Notes: generated by a model not told the origin, from the sequence alone. DNA of 64,000 nucleotides from Ophiura sarsii (GCA_035610835.1 CM069448.1:27305905-27369904); one strand, 5' to 3'. Shown: positions 11,757 to 24,381, numbered from the stretch's first letter. Made by a program: numbers and translations.

Positions 11757-12117
11757 TTGTTCAAAACAATTGTTCAATGTAAATATTTTAAATCCCCTAA
11801 TTATCTGTATTCATATTTTAAACCTCGTACTCTTAAGACAAATTACACGCTACGTTCTGACTTGGCTATCACCTTTGAGGTCCCTCGGTCCAAAAAACAT
11901 GCTGGTGACCGTGCCTTCTCTGTGGCAGGGCCTCGCCTTTGGAACAATCTTCCGATCAATATTCGTGGTCTTGGTAGTTTAAGTGTATTCAAGGGTCACC
12001 TCAAGTCTCATCTTTTTCCTTGCACCTAGTCCTTCTCCTTTCCCTTTCTTCAGCGCCTTGTCTACTTTGTAAAAGGCGCTTTATAAATCTCATTATTATT
12101 ATTATTATTACAATACA
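11757..12117 (+). mobile_element. L2/CR1-type LINE, 5'-truncated 3' end
   Basis: Encodes the usual ORF2 C-terminus of L2-like elements: TLRSDLAITFEVPRSKK, then GDRAFSVAGPRLWNNLP and SVFKGHLKSHLF, ending at 12029. A short 3' UTR with AAAGGCGCTTTATAAATC and an (ATT)n tail at 12092-12110 follows, the typical L2 3' end. Only about 360 bp remain. Confidence 0.85.
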
Positions 12118-12119
12118 CC

Positions 12120-12859
12120 ACTTGCACAGCCCTTTTATAGGAATTCTTAATTTACCGTGTACTAACTGCTTTTCTGAAATTTTGAACTAGGGAATAAAGC
12201 TGTGTTAAAACAAATATTGCGCTTTATATCCATCTAGCAGGACGCCCGTCCTTCGGACACATCTCACATCTGACACCATGTTTCGCGATTTAGATTCACC
12301 ATACCATGTTTTTATCTTATCAGAAACCACATTATTTCATTAACTCATGGTTCTTGGTTATTTCACATTTCTTCATTATCCCCCTCCCAAACATATTACT
12401 TCATTACCCCCACCCTCACCCCACACACACCCCATCTCAACCCCAAGGCCTAACCTTTACCATCTCCCGAAGCACGGTGTATTTCTCCATTAATATTTGC
12501 CCGCCCGCGTGTAACATGGAGTATTGGTGGCACTCCAGCAACTGGAAGTGTTTTACTAAATAGCTGCCCTTTGTATTATTCATATTTTCTACGTATCGTG
12601 TGCACCTCTCTGGCATAATAACCTGGAAAAAAGTTTGTTTGGAAAATGTAGCAGCTATTTGTTCTATAGTAAGTTAACCGCTGGAAACGGACAGAAAGAA
12701 GAAGAAAAAAAATGATCTGTAACAAATTTGCGCTGAACAAAATCCAAACAAAAATTGTTCCGTGCTAAAAAATATGACTAAAACAATTACAATTTGAATA
12801 TGAAAAAACAATAACAATAGCATGGCAAACAAAATGTAAAGAATCAAAACAGTTGATAT
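12120..12859. other. No feature seen between LINE fragments
   Basis: C-rich short repeats near 12375-12440, otherwise unremarkable. The start of the LINE 3' UTR may extend into 12680-12859. Confidence 0.35.
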
Positions 12860-15690
12860 TAGCAGTCATAAGCAGAATTTAATAAGAATGTTTTGAGTCC
12901 TGAGTTAAACCGATGGAGAGAATTTGACCGACGAACGTCTATGGATAAAGAGTTCCGGAGTTCCAAAGTTTTGGAGCAATTGTTGAAAAAGCACGATCAC
13001 CGAAAAAGGATGTTGTTCGTGGAACTGATGGTAAGCACTTTTCTGATGACCGTAGAGTGCAAGTAGGAGTATTATGAAGAGAGAAGGGCGGTCATATAAG
13101 AAGGTGCCATATTGTTTAAACCTTTCCATGTCAGAAGTAGAATTTTATATTTGATCCGTTCGCGAACAGGCAACCAGTGAAGACTCCGTAGGGTAGGTGT
13201 AATATGATCAAATTTGCGAGTCTTTCATAAAACGCGAGCAGCTGAGTTCTGTATACGTTGCAGTTTCTTAAGTTGTAGTTCAGTTATTCTATTAAGTAAA
13301 TCATTTCCATTGTCTAGGCGCGATGTTACAAAAGCATGCAATATTATTCCTGCTGTATCCTTAGAGAGAAGTTTTCTAATGAAACTGAGGTTTCTAATTT
13401 GGAAATATGCTGATTGACACACCTTTTCATTGATAACGTAGAATCAATATATATTCCCAAATTGCGACCATTGGTAGAGAAAGAAATATTTGAAGAATCA
13501 ATCTGAATCTTTTATGCTGGATCTTATTCTGAGCTTTTTTTGAAGATATAATAAGCAGTTCCGTTTTCCTATCATTCAATTTCAGTTTGTTTTTTGACAT
13601 CCATAATCCAATATCAGAAATACACAGTTCAACGCGCTGACGGGCTAAAAAATGTTCAGCAGCATCATTTACATTAAACATTGTTAAACGACAAATATAG
13701 TTGAGTATCATCGGCGTATGTATGTACAGCTAAATTATGTTTACGAGCAATATTAACAACTGGAGAAGCATAAATGGTGAAAAATAAAGGGCCCAACACA
13801 GAGCCTTGTGGTACTCCAAATGGGAGGTTTACCGGAGTTGATAAATTGTTGTCAATGCTAACAGATTGACGTCTGTTTGTTAAATATGAAGTGATCCATT
13901 GAAGAGCTGAACCTGTGATACCAGTAGATGTAAGACGCGAAAGAAGAATATTGTGATCAATGGTGTCAAAAGCCGCAGACAAATCCAGTAGAACTAAAAA
14001 CGCAGCATGTTTTGAATCCAATTTCTGTAAAATATCATTCTGGACTTTAACAAGCGCAGTCTCAGTTCCATGACATTTCTTGTAGGCAGACTGGTACTTC
14101 TCTAAGAGGTTGTACCTTTCAAAGTGTTCATTCAGACGAGTTGCGACAATTTTTTTCAATACGCTTAGACACATAAGTCAAATTTGACACAGGGCGATAG
14201 TTTTTGAGATTACCAAGATCAAGAGTTGCCTTCTTAAGTAATGGCTTTACAACAGCGCTCTTAAATTGTGATGGAAAACTAGATGTCTCAAGTGACAGGT
14301 TTATAATCTTTGTGATGGTTGGGAGGAGAAGATCAATGTTCCTTTACAATCCATGTAGGTATAGGATCCATTGGCAATGCTTGGTGGGAGAAGACATGAC
14401 TAATTTTCGAACTTCATCCACAGAGGCCAGGGGAAAAGTGACCAAATTTGGCACAGATGCATGAGATAAAGTAGCAAATCCAAGAGAATCCTTTTGGTTG
14501 AAGGAGGCACGAATGTTGTCAATTTTAGAGATGAAGTAGTCGTTGAAAGTGTTAGCCAAATCTTGATTTGATTGATAAGATGGTAATTTTGGTTTACCTT
14601 TTTGATGCAGTAGTGATTCGACAATGTTGAATAGTTGCTTGGAGTCGGTTCAATTTGTGATCTGTTCCCTATAAAATGATGATTTTAATGTGTTTATTAA
14701 CTGGCTTACAAGAAGACGCTGAGCTTTAAAAAGATCACGGTCAATTTGTTGTAGTCTTGTTTTCCGCCATTGTCTCTCTAATCGCTTTCTCTTCCTTTTT
14801 GCTTCAGCTTTCATCATTGTACCAAGGGTTTCTCGGTCTTAGTGTAACAGTTTTACACTTAAGAGGTGCATGCTTTTCCAGTATGGCACTTAAGATTTCA
14901 TGATAATGGTCAATAAGCCCATGAGAGATCTGAGTTTGGGCTGGTGATTAGATCAGAGTTCCGTATGTCATGTTCAAAATCTCGAACGATTTATCATTTT
15001 CAGCTTGCGATATGTAACCTGATTTTTGGCATATTCAGCTTTGTTAAACTTCAATTTGCAATGAATTGCGTTGTGGTCTGAAAACAGAGAACCAACTTTA
15101 AGCCTCTGTGGCATAAATGAGATTGGATCAAGACTATTTTGTTCTCAAGTCTGAAGGCTGACAGCAAATTGTTAACTTTATTTGTTGGGAGTGGCTGTTT
15201 TTAATAATAATTCAACCAGCATGCTTATATAGGCTTTTTAAGCCCCCGAGCAATTTGCTTGAGTCTGGTCCCTTCAGGACCCAAGCGTGTGTCTGTACGG
15301 ACCGACCATGTAAACAAACAAACAAACAAACTGTGTGAATTAAGTTATCAGATTCGCGAGTCACAACTAAGTCTAGCATGTAACCACTTATGTGCGTAGG
15401 TTCTTTGATAAACTGAGTCATGTTGCAAGTTTCAAGTATATCCCGAAGTTTGATTGTATCAGGGTCATTGGTCACATCAAAATTGGAAGTTAAGTCTCCA
15501 ACAATCAAAAGCCTGCACTGACCAGATATTAAAGTTGCAAAATAGTCAGCAAACTCATCTAAGAACATGTTTGGAGTTGACTTATTCTTAGCGCTATATT
15601 GGAGTCTATTATACACGACAACTAATTTGATAGGCGTTGCAGTTCCTTTGAAAGTTAAATCACAGCACATGCTTTCAAAAGTAGTAGAAT
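12860..15690 (-). mobile_element. L2/CR1-type LINE, truncated and frameshifted
   Basis: Degraded non-LTR retrotransposon read on the minus strand. From its 5' side: the C-terminal half of an AP-endonuclease (IVGDLTSNFD, THISGYMLDLVVTR) at 15210-15670; a linker (FNDYFISKID) near 14500; reverse transcriptase (LLDLSAAFDTIDHNILL, GVPQGSVLGPLFF, YADDTQLY catalytic motif) at 13674-14174; the thumb (ELCISDIGLWMSKNKLKLN) at 13440-13630; and the C-terminal domain (QLKKLQRIQNSAARV; GDRAFSTIAPKLWN) at about 12900-13420. Domains lie in different frames with stops between, so the copy is inactive. A foreign ~135-bp segment with an (AAAC)n run interrupts it at about 15200-15335. The endonuclease N-terminus is missing (5' truncation). 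Confidence 0.9.
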
Positions 15691-16299
15691 TGAAAACGTT
15701 GTAACGAGCATACAGTGCAAGCGGGGAGGGGGAACAACCCCCTAAATGTCACGTGGAGTACGATGCCCCCTCAAAAGAAGTCATATTTTGCGCGAATTAG
15801 TTTCAATGTTTAATTATTCAAGACTAACTGGACCATGACCACGATCGCATAACCCTGATATAATATGCATATATCGCGGTAAAAAAGGAAGTTCAACATT
15901 TTATATAATAATATTAATGTTTAACTGTTAATTATCCGATTGATGTTTATATTTGTAGTGATGACTAAATAAAGAAACCACCTTCATATCTGTTATCTGC
16001 TATCTTAAGAAAATATGATGTTCTTTATTCCGAAAAGGTTTCTATTCTGAGTACTAAAGAGGTGATCTCTATGAGAATATTCCATTACCTATTTTATGAG
16101 CTTTTTGAGCCTCAGATCAGGGAGGTGTTCAATTTAACATCAGTCCATGCTCAGGTGTCCATTTGATCTTCAATCAATTGATCAATGTATAACGACACAA
16201 AGTGCAATTTATTATTTATACTACCACAACCATGAAGACAGCACGATCTATGAAAGTCTTCTTGAAGACCTTGGCGCTAACTACCAATGATATAGCCAA
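15691..16299. other. No gene seen
   Basis: Contains a fragment of the dispersed repeat from 997-1835 at 15775-15835 (GCGCGAATTAGTTTCAATG). Confidence 0.4.
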
Positions 16300-16366
16300 T
16301 CTATCTATTGAAGATAGCAAAGCTATCTACTGAAGATAGCAAAGCTATCTACTGAAGATAGCAAAG
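16300..16366. repeat. Three 24-bp hairpin repeats
   Basis: Tandem copies of GCTATCTACTGAAGATAGC plus AAA; each forms its own short stem. Same motif as the array at 2375-3330. Confidence 0.9.
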
Positions 16367-16683
16367 TCTCCACACCCAGGTATCGAAGAATTTGTCTCCA
16401 GTCTCATCCAAAATAACTTTCTGCAACTGACATGATACCAGACTGCATCTCCTTAGCGTTTTCCAAAGCTCTGACTGTTTTTCTTTGAAAGTGGTCAAGT
16501 GAAATGGGCTATCATTATCATAGCTATCTAGACTCCTGTCAACAATTTGTTTTCTCATAAATGTTATTGAAGTAGATTTTCCTACAGATTTAATTTCCGC
16601 TTTACAAACGTCCCCCCTCCCCCACCCCCGCTCTTGAATGAAAATGTATTGCACTCATCTGGCGCCATGTTTCTAGAATCCTA

Positions 16684-16904
16684 CTTTCCACGCGATAGTC
16701 GTCTGCAGACGACAGTTTCAATAATGTCAACATTGTTATTTCATCACCATATATTTGGAATCACCATGAGAAAAATAAGTACAAACATGTATAAATATTG
16801 GTTCAGAAATCCTTGAGATAAACTTTTAAATTTGGGAAAGGTTTCTGAAAAATCTGTTTTGTATAGGCCTATGTTAAAACTAATAGCCGCGTGGAAAGTG
16901 TTAA
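16684..16904. mobile_element. TTAACACTTTCCACG-family MITE
   Basis: Ends CTTTCCACGCG and CGCGTGGAAAGTGTTAA are inverted. It carries the internal GTCGTCTGCAGACGAC palindrome near its left end. Confidence 0.85.
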
Positions 16905-17446
16905 TACTAATATTTTAATAGTCATTATACCTAGATGGAGATACCCAAGAAAACTTGCTATCTTTCACAGTAATTCCTCCATGCTATCTATAACTTGCAG
17001 TTATTTCACCATTTTCTCCAATACATTTCTTTATGGTCAACAAGTAACAAATAGACAAGTCACAAACACGTATTAAACACACCAATATTTGAAGTATTTC
17101 ATCCACAAGTTTCACTGACTTATGGTTTATTTATTTGATCCTCATCAATATTTCAGTACTTGATCACATCGATTTAGAAGGAACAAATTAAAAGCATACT
17201 AGTTTCTCATACCCCTCATACATACATCCCTGTTTAGGACTTCTGTTTTGTTCTTTATCTTTCTTTCTTAATTTCATCCATAATTCTTTTTCTGTTCAAA
17301 TATTTAAGATGACTATGCCTTTTAGTAGTAAAAATTGCTCAGTCATGCAGATACGAATTGACTAATGCCAGAGTCAAATATACACACAATCTAAATAATG
17401 GGGTCAAATCATCTGACCCCATTTTAAGTTGTGCATAATTTGACCA

Positions 17447-17620
17447 TTAACACTTTCCACTCTTTACTGACCAATACTAGGCACGTTTGTACTTATTTCA
17501 ATGCATTTTTCGTGGTGATTCCAAATAAGCTAATGAAATTCAATAATTTTGACATTTTTGAAACATTGTGTAACATTTTGGAATGTCGTCTGCAGACGCC
17601 TGCCACGTGGAAAGTGTTAA
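17447..17620. mobile_element. TTAACACTTTCCACG-family MITE, short form
   Basis: Begins TTAACACTTTCCAC and ends CACGTGGAAAGTGTTAA. The right half matches the copies at 7667 and 22808; an internal deletion shortens it to 174 bp. Confidence 0.88.
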
Positions 17621-17992
17621 AGTGTACATCCCCAGAAACATGAAACATTACAATGGCCTCATCTTTGATAAGTTATATGACTCACAAAGCAAGGTGACGC
17701 TTGTGATAACAATATTAAAATCAAAAAGGGGATTCAAAAAGCTATAAGGAAGAGAAACTACTTTGTAGTCATTTATTTTAAGGGTATTTTGTAATTTTAG
17801 GAATGTTTATAAGTGGTTAATTTTGTTTGCCATTTTTAAAAGAAGGGAGTAAAAATATGGTAAAGTGTTTTAAACTTAGATGACCACTTCGAAATAATAT
17901 GAGGGGAAAAGACAAAGGTACATATAGGAAGCAACCAACTCTATCTTGGCATTCTATATAAATTATATGGAAATATTATTACCAATCTACAC

Positions 17993-18084
17993 TTTAAAGA
18001 CACAAAGTCCCTGAATTTTCGTACCGATTATTGTTTTTGGATTAGCCAACGTCAAAGCACCTGGTCAGGGACTTTTTGTGTTAA
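17993..18084. mobile_element. Small hairpin element
   Basis: TTAAAGACACAAAGTCCCTGA pairs with TCAGGGACTTTTTGTGTTAA across about 50 bp. Confidence 0.75.
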
Positions 18085-18089
18085 GTGTA

Positions 18090-19270
18090 TTTGCCCAGTA
18101 TTTTCAAACTTAAAAATCGCTTTCAACTTAATACTTTTCTGATGGAGCCTCATCTCCTCAACGAATCTCAAAAACTCTAATAATTTTCCTTTTCCCTTCA
18201 TGAAAATAATTAATGCCTATAAAGCAACACAATAAACCACCCCCTGTTGTAACAGGCCCGACCGACCAATCTTTTTTAGAAATTGGTGAAAACATTTTTT
18301 ACATGCAAATGAATACCGACCCAAACATTTGTGCTTGTCTAAAACAGCAAAATGTTTACAGATTTGTTATGGTCATTTTTGAGGAAAAATAATAATGAGA
18401 AAAACCCCAACCAACCGACCCGACATCCTTTTTCCCTTTGGCCGTACAACAGTGTTTTTTTGTGTGTGTGTCACCTAACATGATGCAATATGAATATCCT
18501 ATGCACTACTCAATCAATTCAATTTGCAACAACATGGCAACAGATCCCCGGGGTTGTACTTGTTTGTATGCAGGGCAGGTGTCATGCCTAACAAAAACAA
18601 TGTTTAAAATGGATACTGTACATATATATCAACAAAAAAAATTCCAAATGCCTAATTCTGGAAGACCTTCTATTTTAATAAAAACAATAGGAAGATTGAT
18701 TTGGATTGAGAAAAGAAGTTTAAATGAAGAAGACTGCTCCTAGAAAGAAGCTCATTCTGCATTATTATGGATTCTTATATAGTGGATGTGGTTTTGGATG
18801 CCAACCGGTAATTTTGTTGTTGTTATTTTGGCTGATTTTCTGACGATATGCACGATAAAAGATGAGACAATGGTATATAGTTTAGGGCAGGCTTTTCATT
18901 AAAATAATAATACCTACAGTGTGTATGGTCATCGCGTTAACGTGTCCTACACAAAGTTGCCAGCGTATGCGTTGTGCGTATAATGCAGCGTTGCCATGTG
19001 TGCGAGTGCTAAGATTAATTTGAAGCAGGAAGTTAGTAAATAGGGAGTAATTCTGTTATACCCTTCACAGAGGTATTCATAGTTCATGATTTTTAAGAAC
19101 GACGCATACTACCGATGTAGGTGTGCAGGGTATAACAGAATTATGCCAAATAGCTCGCTGGATTCGCCGATTTTATAAAGGGGCAAATTTGTTGTTTGAT
19201 TAAAATAAATCTAACAAAATGCGTTATTTAATCATAAAAGATAAAAATAACCAATAAACTAAATAAGAAT
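18090..19270. other. No gene seen; dispersed-repeat fragments
   Basis: Contains GACCGACCAATCTTTTTAG and GGCCGTACAACAG blocks at 18250-18460 that recur, diverged, at 19990-20370, 20695-20760, 25135-25370, 25745-25800 and 43660-43735, suggesting an old dispersed element whose ends I cannot define. Confidence 0.4.
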
Positions 19271-19370
19271 GAGAATAAAATATTGTTTGTAGCAGTTTTG
19301 CTATATACGATGGTCTTATAATTATAAGACCATAAATAGCAAAACAGCTACAAACTATATTTTATGCTCT
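19271..19370. mobile_element. Hairpin element, ~48-bp arms
   Basis: TAGCAGTTTTGCTATATACG and TGGTCTTATAA pair with TTATAAGACCATAAATAGC and AAAACAGCTA around a tiny loop at 19320. Confidence 0.88.
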
Positions 19371-19401
19371 AATTTAATAAGGGAGGATATCCAGAGGTGT
19401 T

Positions 19402-19476
19402 TGTGTTATATAGGCAGTGTTAGTGTTATATAGGCGGTGTTAGTGTTATATAGGCAGTGTAAGTGTTGTATAGGCG
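19402..19476. repeat. 21-bp minisatellite, ~4 copies
   Basis: Repeats of TGTTATATAGGCAGTGTTAG with small changes. Confidence 0.9.
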
Positions 19477-19479
19477 TAA

Positions 19480-20980
19480 TTAGGTGACTCCTATTTTAAT
19501 TTTGAATTTCATTAGGGAACATATAAGAAAGATTTAAATAATAAAAAGGTCCTTCTAGAGGGATGTTTCTTCATAGGCCCAGGTATAAAGTTAAACATCC
19601 AGGCTAACCTGTTTTGTGCATACAATTTCACAGCTCTCACTTTGGGTACATTTTTAGATTTTAGAAGTGGTTTAAACAAAACATTATTATCATGTTTTTA
19701 ATATAAAGAATGATTTGGTAAAGCTATATATTGATTCTTAATAATGATATTTTACACAATAACTGTTAAACTTATATATACAAATTAAAATATATATTAT
19801 AATACTTTTTTTGCAAAACTTGATTAAAAATACAAATGAGAATAACAATCTTGACCATATAAAGTGAAAATTGAGGAAGAAATAATAACAAAAAGACAAA
19901 TTCTCCATGGTAGAATGCACATGAGACTTGCTTCCTTGAAATCACGATGAAATTGAAAAGTGATATAATTTCTCTGCATTTATTTTAATATGTTCAAATA
20001 GGCCACAGAAAAAAACCCTGACAGGCCCACCGACAGACACTCAATTTGTTGGGAATTTGCCAAAATAAATCTTTTGTAAAGAATTTATTTTTAATGAAAT
20101 TATTTAATTGGCTAAATATTTGAAAATTGGGTTAAAATAACCAAATTAAAACAATAAAATCCTTTTTTTTTCGTGCACGCCGGTTTTGAGAACTTCACCA
20201 ACCCAACAATGATTTTTTTACAGACCCCCCCAATTTTTTTTGTACAGACCCCCACCCCCAATTTCTGATTCGGCGACACATTTCCTGACATTCTTTTTTT
20301 GGGAGGGGGGGGGGGGGGGGGGGGAACTCGACCGACCGTCTGTTTGCCCGTAGAACAGGGTTTTTTTATGGGGTTTTTTTGTGGCCTTATCTATTACTTT
20401 TTATCACACTATGAATTCGAGGTCTGAGCACCAGAAGGCTGTAACTCACTTTTGGGAGAAATTGAGATATTGAAACTAACAATCAGTAATAACCCTTATT
20501 GTGACTACTAGGCCACAGAATAAGGCTACTTTTGCCCATTATGCTTCCGACAAAATCAGGTGTCGTCTGCAAAAAGTTGGGCTGCCAATGTATTTTCTAT
20601 GGGCTCAACATAAAATTGGGCTACATAGTCCAATTTTAAAATGTTTATACACTCTGCATATTCTCTTTTGGGCGACGGGAAAAAAGAAACACTGTTCTAA
20701 GGGCTCGCTCAACACATTTTTTTAGAAATTGGTGAACAAAAAATAATCACAAGCGAATGAATTCCGATCCAAATTTTAATTTGTCAAAATTATGGTAACA
20801 TTTTAATTTTGTTTCATTTTGAAGGAAAAAAAAGAAAGCCAGATTACTCTTTTTAAGTGTCTTACCCTATTTCTTTCTTGTCAATGATTGTTAAATCAAT
20901 TTGAGGATACAAAGAACAATGAGAAAAACACCTTTGACTCCAACAAATGATGTAAACAAAGTACACTTATAATATCCTTG
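19480..20980. other. No gene seen
   Basis: AT-rich, with dispersed-repeat fragments (GACCGACCGTCTG near 20330) and a G run at about 20300-20324. Confidence 0.4.
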
Positions 20981-21187
20981 CAGTAAAACCAGAAATGTTT
21001 ATGTGCATTTAAATTTCGCAGGAGCATTTACTCACGAAGATTTCATGCTGCTTATAGCAGTGCATTGCAAAGTTACACAATGTAACTAACTCCAAAGTTT
21101 ACATTTGTGAAATTTTCATGCCGTGATTTAGGCCAATATTGCTGATTTGTGAAATTTTAAACTTGCGAACATTTCTGGTTTATACAG
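20981..21187. mobile_element. MITE, ~20-bp inverted ends
   Basis: CAGTAAAACCAGAAATGTTT at the left pairs with AACATTTCTGGTTTATACAG at the right; the core includes AAATTTCGCAGG and GTGAAATTTT. Confidence 0.8.
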
Positions 21188-21223
21188 TATTCAAACAATA
21201 TATTTCGACATATCACTACTAGT

Positions 21224-21388
21224 TATAATCAAAACAAATAATTATCAATAATTTTAAACCATTCTCGTGCGTACTACACCACATCTGCGTAATCGTGACA
21301 GCATTGTGCGCCTATAGAATGCAGTGCGCCGCAAAATGAACGCGAGTTCTCAGATCGTGATGCTCGGATCAACAATAATTTGATTATA
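21224..21388. mobile_element. MITE related to 8202-8424
   Basis: TATAATCAAAACAAATAATT at the left and AACAATAATTTGATTATA at the right, with the GATCGTGATGCTCGGATC core shared with the copy at 8202. Confidence 0.75.
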
Positions 21389-21844
21389 GTTGAGAACTCA
21401 CGAATGAAAGTTGTTAATATCAAATAAAAACTCATTCCAAGCTTTTAAACTATTTGTAATATATTTTTTTGTCTAAATATTTGTATACTCATAATTTTTT
21501 GATTGTCTTATTCAAAAATGAGTTTCCGGATAACTTGAACTTTTTGAAATAACAAGTCATAAATGGTAAATTCCCTCAAGATCACTTTCAAGACATCATT
21601 TTGAATGAAAAACATAAAACAAGTATTCAAATATTCATTTTAAGAGTTAAAACAAAATATCAAAGTAAACATTTATCTATGATCTCATGATCTGAATTTG
21701 GCAGCTTTTTCTCTTATTGTTTTTGGAGTAGCACTCTTTTATAATTAAAAAACTGTCCATTTTATGGAAGAAATAAATATCCCAAAATTTCCCAGCACAA
21801 CAAATTGATTTGAAAATCATCGGCTATATCAAACAACATAAATG
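21389..21844 (-). other. TAPT1 3' UTR and downstream flank
   Basis: Directly 3' of the TAPT1 stop codon. I see no clear minus-strand AATAAA, so the 3' end is not fixed. Confidence 0.5.
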
Positions 21845-22292
21845 CTACACGATTCTGTTACTACATAGAGTATATCTATCAATCTCAGACAAAGTTCTAT
21901 CTCGCCCTTTTGATTTCTTCTTTGGGCTGGCCTCTAGGAGGCGCTTTGTAGGCCTCGGCGACGCCGACGCTCCCGGAATATCAGGCGACCCCGGCATATC
22001 CGGCAGATTCACAGTACTCTCCGACATAGTCAGGCCTGCTTCTGTGAGCCCCGTGTAACCTTTCACTGTGTTGTCTGATGATGATGTCGTGGTGGTGACC
22101 CCTGTGTAACTCTGTGATCTAGAATGAGTTTGGTATGGTTTTCTGGTGCTGTGGCTCATGGATGCGCTGCGTGCGGGTGGTCTGCTGGGTGCTTGCGGGG
22201 ACTCATTTTCTTCAAATAGTTTGGCTTCTTTGGCGTAAGCCATTCCTTTGCCAAGCAAAACAATGCTGGTGAGAACTTTGAATGCCATTAGA
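21845..22292 (-). CDS. TAPT1: TAPT1, last coding exon
   Basis: TAPT1 is a conserved multipass membrane protein (Tapt1/DUF747; yeast relative Emp65) linked in vertebrates to the centrosome/ciliary base, the secretory pathway and skeletal patterning. This exon encodes the last ~149 residues: the end of the final membrane segment and the hallmark LMAFKVLTSIVLLGKG (human LISLKVLNSIVLLGKS), then AYAKEAKL (human YVKEAKM), a Ser/Thr/Pro-rich cytoplasmic tail without conservation, a basic PKKKSKGR patch and the terminal LSEIDRYTLCSNRIV (human LLEIDRFTICGNRID). It opens after ATTTCACAG with one base completing Cys. Stop TAG is at 21845-21847. Together the exons listed here give about 437 residues; the N-terminal exons lie past the right edge of the window. 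Confidence 0.96.
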
Positions 22293-22380
22293 CTGTGAAA
22301 TAATAACAAAATTTGATCTTAAAATTAAACAAATTCATTATTCCTATTCATATAATGAAAATGAAAATACAAACAATGGC

Positions 22381-22729
22381 AAAGTGTACTTTAGGTCCCA
22401 GATTCTGGACTCTACTACTGGAACACACAGTATTGTTTTATACCGGTACAAATTCAGTGTTCCAGTATAGGACGTTACTGGCACATATAAAAATGTTCCA
22501 GTATCGGATGACACTGGAACACAATTATGTACCAGCATCGTTCAATTTACTACTGGTAGCATTGATATTGGAAGATAAACACATGCCAGTATCACTCGAT
22601 CCTGGAACACAAATTGGTGTCCCAGTACTGATACTGGAACAATAAAATTGTACCAGTATCGACATTACTGGTAAATTTCTTGTGCCAGTATCATGCGATA
22701 CTGGTATACCACGACCTAAAGTACACTTT
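22381..22729. mobile_element. Inverted-ended element with ACCAGTATCG repeats
   Basis: Ends AAAGTGTACTTTAGGTC (22381-22397) and its complement (22713-22729). The interior carries roughly ten copies of TGGAACAC and CCAGTATCG-like motifs in both orientations at about 30-bp spacing. It sits in the intron 90 bp upstream of the TAPT1 last exon. Confidence 0.82.
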
Positions 22730-22807
22730 TCCTCAAATAAATCCCATTTGGCATTAGGCTCAATATGTCCAAAAATGGGCATAAATATAGGAATATCTGC
22801 CCTTACT

Positions 22808-23053
22808 TTAACACTTTCCACGCGATTATTGTTTTAACATACACAAAACAGATTTTTCAAAAACATTTCCCAATTTTCAAGGTCTATCTCAAGGATTACT
22901 GAACTTATATTAGGCATGTTAGTACTTGTTTCAATGCATTTCTCATGGTGATTCCAAATATGGTAATGAAATTCGATAATGTTGACATTTTTGAAACATT
23001 TTGTGACATTTTGGAATGTCGTCTGCAGACACCTGCCGCGTGGAAAGTGTTAA
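22808..23053. mobile_element. TTAACACTTTCCACG-family MITE, full length
   Basis: The best-preserved copy: TTAACACTTTCCACGCG to CCGCGTGGAAAGTGTTAA, 246 bp, with GTCGTCTGCAGAC near the right end. The outermost TTAA could be the target duplication, as for piggyBac-type elements; superfamily is inference. Confidence 0.9.
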
Positions 23054-23514
23054 CATGCTTATGCCGGACCCAGGATGGGAGGTGAAGAATTCCACACATA
23101 GTCAGTAGGGCTCCAATGAGTCAGTAGGGCTCCAATGGCTTACTATACAAATTATATGAATTGTTATCCTACAGGAGAACTCGCATGCTTTACTAGGTCA
23201 TTTTAATCAGAACATAAGGCGCTTGAGGTCTCTTTAAAAGCGTGAAATTTGTAACATAGGCTGACCATTACCCTAACTACAACAAATTGTATAACTCAAC
23301 TATTCAATGGTAAAGTTTTTTATTTTTGGTAAACTGGGAGATCTTAATTGATGATGAAAGCCATTTCTGGGGATCAGAAGCCCCCATTATACATACTGGT
23401 GTAACACTGAGATCAATTTTAAACATTAAATTCACGCTCTGGCTCAGAGTCCTTCTATCCTAGTAATATGGCGGGTTGATAACGGTTCTTGGGGGCTCAG
23501 ATAGGGTATAGTTG

Positions 23515-23720
23515 AGTCAGTTCAAAATTGGCGAACCTGCTTTCAGCAAATTAATACAGAAGAGGGTGGGCGCTCAAAAAGTTAGCACGACGCAACATGG
23601 TGCACTGTAAATCATAAGCGTGCATTTGCTAGAAAAATGCGCGTACACTTCGATTACCGTTGCGAGCGGAGAGATAAAAACTGCATATTTTTCACCAATT
23701 TGGAACAAATTAAATTATAG
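23515..23720. mobile_element. Diverged MITE related to 49045-49266
   Basis: Shares GTCAGTTCAAAATTGGCGA at the left, GCGAGCGGAGAGATAAAAA internally and ACCAATTTGGAAC at the right with the copy at 49045. Confidence 0.6.
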
Positions 23721-24148
23721 CTATAGTCCTATAACAACCTGCCATGCTGGGAAAAACCTCATGAACACATGCCCCTGTTTGGACACTTTCTGATCCAGAC
23801 TTAGTAGTACTGATAACAAATTCTGGAAGTTTTCTTGAGTAATTTTGTTACTTCTATATAAGACCGGCCCCTCACACCTTCGACGTTGTCGAACATAGAC
23901 AGTGCATTACAAAAGTGGTCCTTCTTCTGAGCAACAGGGGAACACAGGGTATACTTAAAAGAGGCAAATCATGGAAGTGTCTTTGCAGTTTTGTCCAGAA
24001 TTGTTGGAAGCCATCACAGCATTTGGAGGAAAATACTTGCCCTTCAGCTAAATAATATTTAATATTCTCAAAATTGGACATCCATAATAAGAATTATTAC
24101 AATGAAGAAAGAGAAAAAGAAATGCTATTATAATGTTGGTATGCTTAC

Positions 24149-24225
24149 CATAGATAGACTAAGATGCAAAGGATCACACCTTCAATTCCATGTACATTTA
24201 CTGATTGGCTTACTATACGATAAAC
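24149..24225 (-). CDS. TAPT1: TAPT1 exon, membrane segment VYRIVSQS...YLC
   Basis: 77 bp, acceptor TATTTAATAG and donor CTATG|GTAAGC. Encodes VYRIVSQSVNVHGIEG then VILCILVYL with a split Cys, matching human LIRVVTSSIKVQG then ILSYACVILFYFG. Enters in phase 0 from 25936 and leaves in phase 2 to 22292. Confidence 0.94.
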
Positions 24226-24381
24226 CTATTAAATAAAATATATAAAAAAGACAAAAAATAGTAAAATTACATCAATGTTCAGTAAAATTGAATCAATATT
24301 CAATATGTTACCATGAATGTATTTTATGCATACAAATAATTCTTCCCAGCAGAGGTGTTCATAGCAACACATTCAATTACC

